Shown piece by piece: positions 24,093 to 34,501 of a stretch of DNA of 64,000 nucleotides. The notes beneath the pieces were generated by a model that ran no database searches, had not been told where the DNA came from, and saw only the letters and a list, made by a program, of their open reading frames with translations. The DNA comes from Hymenochaete sp. R1. Its lineage: Eukaryota > Basidiomycota > Agaricomycetes > Hymenochaetales > Hymenochaetaceae. The first letter of the stretch is position 1; every line of letters starts with the position of its first letter. The position numbers were made by a program, and so were the translations under genes. Location: positions 57,650 through 121,649 of the forward strand of contig JAFREE010000073.1 in NCBI GenBank assembly GCA_019400425.1, written 5' to 3'.

Positions 24093-24988
24093 AATAATAA
24101 TTTTTGGGATGAAAAGGACGGAAAAAGCGAGAAATTGAAGATGCTTTTTTTTCTGGATGGGCGAGGCGGCTGTTGTTGTTTGTCGTTTTCGTTGTTGATT
24201 GGATTGGGAGTTCCGTATTCAGTTGTCGCCTTTCCGTCAAAAATCGTCGACCGGCGTCGTAATTTCTGACCAACAGTCGCTTTTCTACGAAATCGAATTG
24301 GAGGACCTTTATGATCCAGGAATACAGAGGTTCTTGATGGCCTGCGATCAATTGTCTGGGAGGTCAAAGAGGCCCAAAGAGAGGAGGATGTGTTGTGAAA
24401 CTGGCCCGAAGTGCCTTCCTTATCGGCCCGTAACTTTCTCACACTCCCTTGCCCGAACAAAAACAGTCAGGCCGTAAATGGCCGAACCAGAAAAAAAAAC
24501 AATATTACAAAATTTCTATCATATCCGGACTCAGACAGGTTTTGGTGCACCATGGAGGCTTCTTCGTCTGCTTTCAATGCCGTTCAAGTTGCTGGTCCGC
24601 CTTCTTGAGTTACGGCTCCACTACAGTTTCTTAATCGTGGTGCGTACTCATTGCAAATGATATTATGATATAACTGTGCATGAATGCAAGAACTTGTCTT
24701 CGGCGTATGAAACCTCGTCAAACTTGCATCCTGGTTTGCAAGTGATCGAATACGGCTTTCAGAAGACAGAATTCTCCAGAGCTTGTAGTGGTACCTTCAG
24801 AATGGTCTAATGCTGCTCTTCATTGGCTTCTCTGAATAGCTGCTTCACAATACCCCCGCGTCGGGCATTCGGAGAGTACTCGGTACTTCGACAGCCCTCC
24901 GTTCAAACATCCTGTACATTCAACGCTGGCGCTGTATAAACTCTACTGCTCGCCCGTCTCGTCCCATAATCCAAGTGCGAGTGCCACC
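24093..24988. other. Divergent intergenic region
   Basis: About 900 bp between the Myb/SANT-like gene and the carboxylesterase. Overlapping open frames around 24400-24660 have no recognisable motif. The esterase core promoter lies at its right end. Confidence 0.4.
24935..24940 (+). promoter_or_regulatory. TATA box of carboxylesterase gene
   Basis: TATAAA occurs 49 bp upstream of the start codon in the context GCTGTATAAACTCTACTGC. Position and sequence suit a basidiomycete TATA-type promoter with a short 5' UTR; the ATG context GCCACCATGTCC is also optimal. Confidence 0.6.
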
Positions 24989-27439
24989 ATGTCCCGTCTC
25001 GTTACCTTCACTCTTGTCTTTCCCCTTGTGGTCGCCTTCTTGTCTTTCTCATCCCCAGCCAAATCATCAGCCCCATCATCAAACGTAACCTCCGACCCAC
25101 TCCTCGTCAACACGACCTCAGGACCTCTCCGAGGCTTCCTAGACACCCTCACCGTCCCTTCCGTACCTCTCAACAAATGGCTCGGCGTCCGCTACGCCCA
25201 AGACACCTCCGGCGCGAATCGGTGGCGCCCACCTCAGCCTGTCTCCGTTGATAACCCGGAAGAAGCCATATTTGAGGCAACGGAGTTTGGGCCTGCTTGC
25301 TTGCAGGGACGGGCGGATGGAGGTAACGGAACGAGCGTGCAGAGCGAGGATTGTTTGAGGGTGAACGTTATCGTGCCTGCGAACGCAAGCGCATCTACGA
25401 ATTCGAGCGCGGAAGAGTTGTTGCCCGTTTATGTGTACATTTAGTAAGTTTTGAACTTCTTGTTTTTCACGAAGGTCTCTCATTCGATCTTCTTCTTGTT
25501 TCATTGACAGCGGTGGAGGATTCGATAGCGGATCTTCTTCTGATCCTAAGATCGACGGATCGCACCTCGCGGCCAAGGGACTCGTTTTCGTCAGTATCAA
25601 TTACAGGCTTTCGCTGTGGGCATGGCCGCACGCGTTTGATTCTGCGCTTCTCGAGGAGACCGTTGACACTGATGACAACGGGGCGCGCACGGAGACACGG
25701 TCGCAGAATTTCGGGTTATTGGATACGAGGGCGGCAGTGGAATGGGTCAGGGCTAACGCGCATGTGTTTGGAGGGGACCCAGAGAAAATTGTGTTGGGAG
25801 GTGCGTATTCGATTTACCTAAATGCAGTCGATTTGGTGACTGATCGGGAAATATTACATTAAAGGAGAATCTGTCGGAGCTGGTGAGAGCGGAATCTGAG
25901 TCGGATTTGTCATGAAAGTGACTGGAACTGACCTTTGTCCAGAAATGACCAACTTCTATCTATCCGCCTATGCGGAAGACCCCCTCATCAGAGGTGCTGT
26001 CATGCAAAGCTCAGACAGTCCGTCGCTTTCTTTTGCACCTTGTATTCCTCACTTATATTCATCTTCGCCTTCCCACTAAAGCCTCCCAACCCCAATGGCT
26101 CTCCAACAATCAACTAAACCTCGTCGCCCAAAACCTCTCATGTCCCACCACCACCTCCCCCTCATCCCCCGAAACCAAATCCCAAGTTGCGTGTCTACGA
26201 AGTAAGTCCGGAACGGACCTGCAGGTGGCGTTGTTAGCGACTGGGGCGCAGTTTCAACCTATTATCGATAATGTGACGGTGTGGAAGGATTATGTATTGC
26301 AGACGAGGGAAGGGAGAACGGCAAGGGTGCCGTTGCTGGTTGGGACGAATAAGGTGGGTTGGGCGTATGATTGGGTATTTATAAATATTGGACTGGTGCT
26401 GACGGGATTGGCTGTGCGTTCCTTCTTTAGGACGAAGGAACGCTCATTGTGAATAGCGAACCAACGGCGTTCACTAACGAAACGGCTTACATGTACGTGC
26501 ATTCCCACACCCCAACTCCATCTCTATCGTGCATTTCATCTCACAAATATCAGCCTGAGCAACAACTTCAACTTTCCCTTCTCCGACCTCTCTACCGTCC
26601 TCTCCATGTACCCCTCCCCATCCGAAACCTACCCCTCCATCTATAATGCAACGTCCGCGATGTGGCGCGACGCGCATATGCTGTGTCTTGCGCACAATCT
26701 TGGGCGGTGGAGGACGGAGGCGCTTGGGTTGCCTGTGTGGAGGTATCGGTTTGATCTGGTTGCGGGGAACCTGAATTCGCTGGGAGAGTCGATTGGGACG
26801 TTTCATGGTGAGCTTTTATTGTGATGTCTTGAGATATTTGGACTGACCGAGATGTAGGGGAGGATATTCGATTCGTCATGGGGTAAGTACGCGAAGGAAG
26901 AAATGAAGGAGCAGCATTGAAACAGTACATTGACGTTTACAGCACAACGGATACAATCGTGTTGTCGCAGCCTTTCGTCCCCGTGACGCCCTTCGAGCAG
27001 AAAGTCTCGGACTATATGGTAGAAGCCTGGACGAACTTCGTCAAAGGTATATTCACCTTTCACCTCGTCCCCAATTCTCACACTCGCTCTCGCCCATGCT
27101 CATTCCTATCCAAATCTCTGTATAGACCCCAGTCAAGGCCCACGCATCGATGGATGGGATAGATACGACCCTGCGAATGCCTCAACACTCGCCATTCTTG
27201 GAATATCTGACTCGGGTGCTATTCCCGGAAATCACTTTGAGAGCGATGCGAGTTGTGAGTACTGGAATGAGATTTTGCCTATTTACCCTCAGGTGAGCAA
27301 GGAGCTGGCAGATGATGTGGCAGGAATTAGATTACTAACTTTGCTGACATTTATCCTTTCATCTCCTTCACTTTCTTTGTTTTAAATGCTGGAAACACGT
27401 ATGCAGACATTTCCGGAATGTGGAAGTTGGACATGCTGA
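24989..27439 (+). CDS. Secreted type-B carboxylesterase/lipase
   Basis: Alpha/beta-hydrolase of the cholinesterase/carboxylesterase family. The start lies in a strong context and is followed by a signal peptide (TFTLVFPLVVAFLSFSSPAK). Family features: LNKWLGVRYAQ, SEDCLRVNVIVP, the oxyanion loop YGGGFDSGS, FGLLDTRAAVEWVRANAHVF and GGDPEKIVLGGESVGAEM, where the nucleophile is the Ser of G-E-S-V-G (usually G-E-S-A-G). The acidic triad residue is in TNKDEGTL and the histidine in TFHGEDIRFVMG. Exons visible include 24989-25443, 25511-25800, 25865-25882 (18 nt, encoding the nucleophile elbow), 25943-26017 and about 26085 onward; the last exon ends T-F-P-E-C-G-S-W-T-C, stop 27437-27439. Several N-x-S/T sites fit secretion. 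The substrate is unknown. Internal splice positions are good, the final small exon somewhat less sure. Confidence 0.87.
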
Positions 27440-28254
27440 GAAACATAGTGGTGGTTTGATAGTAGCCAGGCTTAGGGCCGAAGAATTGTTACGGTTAACT
27501 TGTATTTGACTTTGTTTGAATGTGGCTGGTCGTGCAATCGATCATGACATAATCATAGTCGATGCCCAACGCTTGAACGAAGCTGCTCGAGGCTTGTCGA
27601 TTGACTTCAACATTCAACCTCGCTATGGACCTCGAGACCCGCTATAACGCCACTTTTCTTCGACAATCGCGGAGTTCTGCTGCTTTTGTGCAACCTACAG
27701 AAAGATCCGCTGTCTTGGCCTTTTGATACTTACCCAAATCGACTTGTGTTCTGCGAAACGAGTCGAACCACGAAGAGAATTCCTCACGGACGCTTCATGA
27801 GACATATGAAGCTGTTCATGAAGTCCGTACGGCTATATCAGTCTCCTTATTCTCCTCGCTCGCCATCATAGCTGCGTAGAATTAGTTGCGAGCGATGGCA
27901 GAAGAGGTGTATGCCGTTTAGTTCGGCAACTGAAAAGCGTCGAAAAACGCGAGTCGCGACGCGTTGCGTGACAGTAGCAGTGGTTGTGTTGAAAGGCTTG
28001 TTGCTTTGTGACAGTCGCGTGTCACACAATTTCTTTTCAAGGTCCGACGAACGCGAATCGCAGAGAGTACTCAAGTCCACGCCCTCCTGATCCCCCGCGT
28101 GCGTGACTTTGTCTCGCCGACGCCGCCGCTGCCGCCGACAACATCCGCACGCTCAACCTCATCAACATCATTGCCAGCGAACTCTTTTGTGGATAACTCT
28201 AGGGATACCCGTGACTCTCTGAAAGGCGACAACGACGGCTCTGAGGCATCTCTT
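27440..28254. other. Intergenic region upstream of DSN1
   Basis: About 815 bp. The frame upstream of the chosen DSN1 start stays open from 28012 without an ATG and encodes a Ser/Pro-rich stretch, so part of this region (28099-28254) may be coding through an unrecognised upstream exon. Nothing else recognised. Confidence 0.35.
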
Positions 28255-30490
28255 ATGCTATTTGAAACTGTTAGAGGCGGCCTTGAACATCCCATGCTAC
28301 CCTCCCATCCGCACGCGCCTTCTGATATCCCTCCAAAACGCAAAAACGCAGAAGAAGGGGATCTATTAGGGAACTCAAACAAGAAGGCTAGGACAGATGT
28401 ATGTACGGTCGCCTATATTTCTATCAAATAAAATGTACTGAAACCCCCTCAATGCAGGCTCCCACCATTGATTTGAAACGCAGACGTACGCTGTACCTCA
28501 TTCATCTTCTTTGATTATTCGCGTAACTTACATCAGGTCTGTAGGAGAAGAGAAGATCGGAGGACTGGTCATCACTCGGGGTATCCCTTCACGGCTGGCA
28601 CCGTCCCAAGAACCTCCCTCCCGAGCCACATCCGTTCCCATACCCAATAACGACCCCACACCCATTGCAGGCCCTTCGACATCTCGAAAACCTTCCTCTC
28701 AATCCCAAGCACAAACAAGTAAACCGCCCTCTAAATCCAACGGCGCCAATACCAATGGCACGAACTTTGCACGTGTGCGGAAGAAAGGAAAGGAGCGTGA
28801 GCTACAGCCTGATTTCGCAGGAGAGGGAGAGGTGGAAGAAGCTGTGAGGCAGATGAACTCGGAGGCAGATGATTTGAGGGATAGGACACGTGCGAGCGTG
28901 GCGAGCATGACGCCCAAGGCGAAACAGGTCGACTTAGATTTGCCACTTGCCAACGGGCATGGGAAAGGGAGATCGCGAGAGGATGGTGGTGGTGGAATAC
29001 ACGACACGCCGACGCGGAGCGGACGGGAGGGAATGATGCTTGTGAGGGAACAGGAAACACCTCAGATATTGAAAAATCGGGCCATGCGGGGAGAGCAGAG
29101 GGCGCCGCCGAGTATAGGCCTGGGTCAACCGAGTAGCATGACGCTCGATGGGCCTGGAAATGCACCAGTGCTGAGCAGGAGACGAAGTTCACTGAGCTTG
29201 CGTGGGAAACGGAGCAGTTCGACGTATGAATCAACGGGCATTATCAGTACGTTAAGCAAAGCTCTTTCCGAGGAGGCTTTTGGTGCTGACATGTGTTACA
29301 GCTCGTCCGCATACGTCTGTGCGGGATTATTCCTTATACAAACATATCGACCCCGACCTTCCAGAGTCGCAACGAATGCGGCAACTTCTTATATGGGTTG
29401 CATCGCGAGCCGTGGATCCACCGGCATCCTCAACGGGTCGAAATCGAAAGGCAGCCGTAGAGCCTGACCCCGATCTACCTCCTTTACCACCGGGTGGTGA
29501 TGATCTATTGAGAGAGGTCCAGGAAGACGTTATACGGCTATTAGCGGAAGGGAGAATTGATACGAACGTCTATGCAGACCCCTCGAGTCCGAGAAAGTCG
29601 TTGAAGGAGAATGAACAGAATATCAAGAACAAGGCTCGAGAGAAACTTTTCACAGAACAGATTGAAGAGTGCGTAATCCACCATTTTCCTTCGGTTGTCT
29701 TTATGCTTATTTTTTGTATAGACGAAGGTTAGAAGACGTTGCATGGACTGAAGTTGCGCAATTCTATAATGCCTACCAGCAAAATATCCTATCGACTATC
29801 AGCCAAGAAAAGAAAGCGTCCGCAAAATCAAAGGGAAAGCAACGAGCCACATCACAAGAGCCTGAGGACCAATTACCTTGGGAGAGCGAACTTCCCGAAT
29901 GCTTTCAAGGCTCGAATGGATTTGACATTGCAAAGCGCCTTTTGGAGATGGGAACGGAAGGTATCAGTAAGCTCGATCCTCGATTCGACGAACTCGAGTA
30001 CAAGGAAGACCGCATCATCGCAGCCCTCTCCATAGCGAACGAACTAGTCGAAACGATTAAATTCGACCTTGACCACCGCTTCTCCCTTCTTTCTCTCTCT
30101 CTCACCCAAAAAGCCCTCCCACCTCCACCCCTGCCCCCAACTGACGACGATGAAGACCCCACTAAAAACGGCAATGCAGGTCCTGCGTCAATCTTAGCGA
30201 ACTTCGCGCCTCCGACAGGTATCCCAGTCCTCTCACGCGCTCGCACAGACCCACGAGACCTCCTCCGGGCTCTTGCGCGCGTGGAGGCGAGTCGGCCTTT
30301 GGGAGATGCGGCAAGAAGAGCGGCGAAGAGTGTTGCGAGGGTGGAGCAGGTGACGGGGGCAGGGAGAGGGAGAGGACGAGAGGGGGGCGGCGGGTACGGA
30401 GGAGAGAGGAGGTTGGTGGGTGTTCCGCCTCCGACACCGAGGAAGGTGCCTGGGACGCCGAGGAGGGCGGGGACGCCTGGAAAGCGATAG
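28255..30490 (+). CDS. DSN1: Kinetochore MIND complex subunit Mis13/Dsn1
   Basis: Mis13/Dsn1 is one of four subunits of the Mis12/MIND complex, which links centromeric chromatin (CENP-C and Mif2) to Ndc80 and Spc7. Exons 28255-28398, 28458-28492, 28537-29246, 29302-29668 and 29722-30490 give up to 674 aa. The diagnostic family block is present: SRRRSSLSLRGKRSSSTYES, then GIITRPHTSVRDYSLYKHID and PDLPESQRMRQLLIWVASRA. It is followed by a coiled-coil-like C-terminal half (ERRLEDVAWTEVAQFYNAYQ; LDPRFDELEYKEDRIIAAL) and a basic proline-rich tail (PPPTPRKVPGTPRRAGTPGK). The N-terminal region is disordered with a basic KKARTD patch. The start is uncertain: the ATG at 28255 is the only one in its frame, but coding-like sequence extends upstream. 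The family assignment is firm. Confidence 0.88.
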
Positions 30491-32010
30491 GCGGGTGATG
30501 AGTTGTATTGGTTTGCACCTCCGTCGTCTGTCCATCCGTTTCTGGCCCTTTTAGTCGGATGTGGTATTTTTATTCGTTCTCCGTTATACCTCCCTGACCT
30601 GTTTTTCTCTTTTTGGTTTGTCTTAGCCTAGCTCTGAGGTTATTTCCCCTCGCCCTTGGTTTGCGTTACACCCGTGCGCCCTCCATGTATCCTTCCAGCC
30701 TCTGCTCTTATTCGAGACGTCCGAGCCAGTCCGCGCCCGCCTTTCGTCCTTCCTATGCACATACTTCTATGCTCGCTGTCTACAATACATATGTACTCTG
30801 CTGTGTTTTTCTGCCTTCTTGCACTCTCGTGATTCACTTGACGAGTGGCATACATCTTTTCTTCTTACCAGTAATCTACGCGTATTTCCCTGAATCCTGA
30901 ATATCGAGAAGATTGAAGGGCGAAGTCTTGGATCTTGGTTAGATTGACATAGACTATCTGTGTTTCTCTTCAAGAGCCCAGTCAAATGCTCGATACCGGT
31001 GATGGAACTCGTCCCGAGGCCCCGGGTGCCGGATCAATTTTCGTAGCTCTCTTCAAAATTGCAAGAGCACGGGAAGATGGACGTTTCATTTCCGGCCGAA
31101 ATTTTAGGGCTCACCCGCCTCTCTAAATTTCTTTACTCCGAGTCTACTTGGTCTTCATCTTTATATCCTCCTCCGGTCCACTCGTCTAGAGTGCTTCGCT
31201 CCGACTCCAGCTCCCGTTGATAAACGTTCCGATACCCCAGTCTTACCCCAGAGCCAAATGATCAAGTCCGCCGAGTTTGACTTTGGCGATGGGAATAGAA
31301 AGGTCAGGCGTTCGAGAGGGTGGGCTGGATACAACGTGTCTTGGACCTTCAGAGCAGACAGTCGACAATGCCCCTATTCCTCAACAAGACACGAGAGCAA
31401 CGCTGGATACACGTTGTTCTCTTTCCTTCATAACATGCATATGAAGGGGTTCGTTCGGGTAGATGCTTGCCAGATAACAGAGCGCACACTAGTACTGGGC
31501 GGCCACCTGGGCCCGCGTGGTGGTATAAAAGGGATGTAGCGAGGGTTCGGCGTGAGGATGTGATGAAGAGTACTAAACCCCACGACCACGACCACGACCA
31601 CGACCACGATCATTTTGTCTATCATTCATCTTGTCGCCTGGTTTAAGCCATTAATCGCTCGTACAACTGAAGCGCTTTCGTAAGTTCGTTCGTAAGCGCT
31701 TGTTGGAAATTTCGAAAACGACGAAGAGCATTCCGTTTCTGGGACTTCGGAGACTTGCAATTGGGACCTCGGAACCACCGGAAAACACGCGGCGTTTATA
31801 GCAGCACAGCCGCAAATTCAACGAAAAACAGATCCGGTCGCCAGGTCGCCCCGATTTTTTTCCTTCGTTCGTTCGTCGTTCATCACTCGCCCAGGTTGAC
31901 TTGCGAACTTCCCCCCTCTTCGCGCTTTTCTTTCTTTCTTTCCCTTCGCGCTCGCATCCGGACGCCGTTTTTCTAGTGCTGTCGGACTCTAGGAAGTGCG
32001 AAACGGGAGG
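30491..32010. other. Intergenic region between DSN1 and chitinase
   Basis: 1.5 kb without a supported gene. It holds the DSN1 3' region, a hexanucleotide repeat (listed separately) and pyrimidine-rich tracts near 31900-31970 just before the chitinase start, as often seen in fungal promoters. Confidence 0.4.
31579..31610. repeat. Hexanucleotide microsatellite (CCACGA)n
   Basis: About five perfect tandem units of CCACGA. On the minus strand it gives a poly-Val artefact reading frame, which I do not regard as a gene. Confidence 0.8.
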
Positions 32011-33932
32011 ATGGTATGGTTAGGAGGATGGCTGCCCACGCTCGTAATGGTATGGACGTGGGTATGGGCGTTAATAGGGTTAGTTGAAGTCATGGCTTTT
32101 GACGACAACCGGAACGATAACGTGAGTGACTTCAGTATCCCTAGTGCCTGTCTATATCGGCCCAGTGTGGCTCATTCGTCTGCCTTTCTTACAGCTTGCT
32201 GTGTGAGCCTGCCCCGACTTTTTTAAACTACAGGAAGCAACGCGACTAATTTTGCATGGGATTGAGAAAAGCTACTGGGGTCAGAACTCCGGGAAAAATC
32301 AGCAAAATCTGTCGTTCTACTGCCAGGACGATGTATACGATGTCATACCGCTGGCGTTCCTCTATGTGTTCTTCGGGTCTGGCGGAGAACCTCAAATGTC
32401 TTTCGCAAACGTACGTCTTGCCATCCTCTCCTTTTATCTTCCATCGTCTCATCCATCTTATCATCATTCATATTCCGCCATTATTGCATCGCCGAGATAG
32501 ATCTGCAACGAGCAAAACGGCACATTCCCGGGCACGGCGTTGTCCAATTGTACATTCATGGCCCCCGACATCGAGTTCTGCCAGTCAAAAGGCAAGATCC
32601 TCACTCTCTCGCTCGGTGGGGCAGATAGTTCAGTCGGGTTTGCAAACGCGAGCCAGGCTGAGGAGTTTGCGGATACAGTTTGGGAGTACTTTCTAGGAGG
32701 GAAGGGGGATGTGAGGCCGTTTGGGGATGCGGTGCTTGATGGGTGAGTTTACGTTGCACTTTTGTGTAAAATAGTTAATTGGGTTGCTAACTTGAAGCTC
32801 TGAAACGAAATGATTTGCCTTTTTTTTGAAACTCTTCTTTGGAAGCGTGGACTTGGACATCGAGGGTGGACTGCCTACGTACTATAACAACTTCGTGGAC
32901 AAGCTTAGGACATACACAGATAAAGCTGACAAGTCGTAAGTACTCATCCTTCTGTCTTATATTTACTTTTTTTTACATATTTGTGACCGCTGGTCTGTCT
33001 ATAGATACTACATTACGGCTGCGCCGCAGTGTCCTTTCCCCGATGCGTACACAGGTCCAGCGATCAACCAATCCAAATTCGACGCCGTCTATGTCCAATT
33101 CTGTAAGCATCCGCTTCCATTCATGTTTTTTTTCATAGCTCATTTTTTTTCTGCTCAACTAATAATTATGTGCTAGACAACAACTACTGTGGACTCGACT
33201 ACCCTCAGGTAAGGTCTCCTTCATAGATAATATCATCTCGTAACTCTAATCTTCCCTTCTCCAGAACTTCGACTTCTCCCTATGGGACGTGTGGGCCCGT
33301 ACTCAATCTCCCAACCCAGACATAAAAGTCTACATAGGCGCCCCTGGTTCGGCTACTGCAGCGAATCAGGGCTACGTGAGCCCATCGACGCTGCAGCAGT
33401 ACGCACTTAAGGCGCAACAGGAGTACTCGACGTTTGGTGGCGTGATGCTCTGGGATGCGAGTGACGCATATGGTAAATTAATTATATTGTCCGTCTTGTC
33501 CCTTCACTCACCTATGGATAGATAATAACAGGTACGATAAGAGTATCAAAGACGCTCTTGCGATGCATGGGAAGGACGTGCCGACTAACGGGACGGGTGG
33601 TGATGGCGGTGACGATGGCGGAGGCAGTGGAGAAGGAGGTTCAGGACCTGGTGCGAATTTCTCTCAGGATCGCATCATATTGTCGACCTGTATTTCTCAC
33701 ATTTTCATTCTCGTCGCGCTAATGCAGGGAGTGCGGAATGTGTGCAAGCGCAGTTCTCAATCACGAAAAGGCAGAACATACATAAAAGGTACGCAAGATT
33801 TCATTTCATTTCGCAAAGTGTTGTAAAGTAAAAGATTCTTAACTGCCGGTTTTCTTTTCTTTTAGGGACGGAATCTTGGGCCTTCTGGATGAGGTCAGTG
33901 CATATTTTTCGCCAGATTTCAATTTGTTCTAA
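32011..33932 (+). CDS. Class III GH18 chitinase (endochitinase)
   Basis: Secreted glycoside hydrolase family 18 enzyme that cleaves chitin. A signal anchor (LVMVWTWVWALIGLVEVMAF) follows the ATG at 32011. Exons: 32011-32121, 32195-32202 (8 nt), 32272-32410, 32501-32742, 32846-32935, 33005-33102, 33177-33208, 33265-33472 and 33522 onward, all in frame. Motifs: DNLAVYWGQN, NLSFYCQDDVYDVIPLAFLY, ILTLSLGGADSSVG, and the catalytic GVDLDIEGG (D-x-x-D-x-D-x-E intact), followed by YYITAAPQCPFPDA, FDAVYVQFYNNYCG and GGVMLWDASDAY. After the catalytic domain come a Gly/Asp-rich linker (GGDGGDDGGGSGEGGSG) and a short tail (SAECVQAQFSI) that I do not recognise as a chitin-binding module. The last exons are uncertain: the end at 33932 follows the best frame, but other splice choices reach about 34070. 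Role in cell wall remodelling is inferred. Confidence 0.88.
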
Positions 33933-34501
33933 TGAAGACTTACTTTATCTTCCTCATGAAACAGAGTCGAAAGACAACGCACATCCTTTCGAGTATTGCG
34001 CGTCGACATACAGGTCAACTGACTTCCATGTTTTCGAGCCATATATCCACGCAAAGTTCGAGAAAATATAACCTATACCGGCATTTCGGATCATGATATT
34101 TAAGGGTCAGGTTGGTGCGGTAGAAGATGGAGGGGGTGGAAGGAGCTGATGATGATTGATATTTAATGATAGATAGTAACGGGAAATTGTATTTTTAGCA
34201 TGTAACTTGTGAAGCGAAGTTGTTTCGAGTCGTGACTTCTATGGTTATCCTTTTTTGTTTTCGGTTCTCACTATATCATGTAGTTATTAAGAAAACTTTG
34301 TACGTATCATTATCACATCTATGATTCGATTTTTAATTGATGAGGCATTATCGTGTTTTGAATGGACTTGAACTACATTAATCAGTATTCTGTCTACTTA
34401 GCGTGTACATTGTGTCTCGATTTTAGATCAAACAGTATACACGATGAGCTCTCACTGCATTTGCTATCTACAACTCATTCATTCATGATCTAATTGAGGC
34501 A
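33933..34501. other. Convergent 3' intergenic region, AT-rich
   Basis: About 570 bp between the chitinase and copy D ends. AT-rich, no coding signal, probably 3' UTRs. Confidence 0.4.

Noticed and set aside
26200..26223. Possible intron (GTAAGT..CTGCAG) in the carboxylesterase
   Set aside because: Only 23 nt and the frame is open straight through, so treated as exon.
31428..31625. Minus-strand frame with a poly-Val run
   Set aside because: It is the translation of the (CCACGA)n repeat and has no other coding sign.
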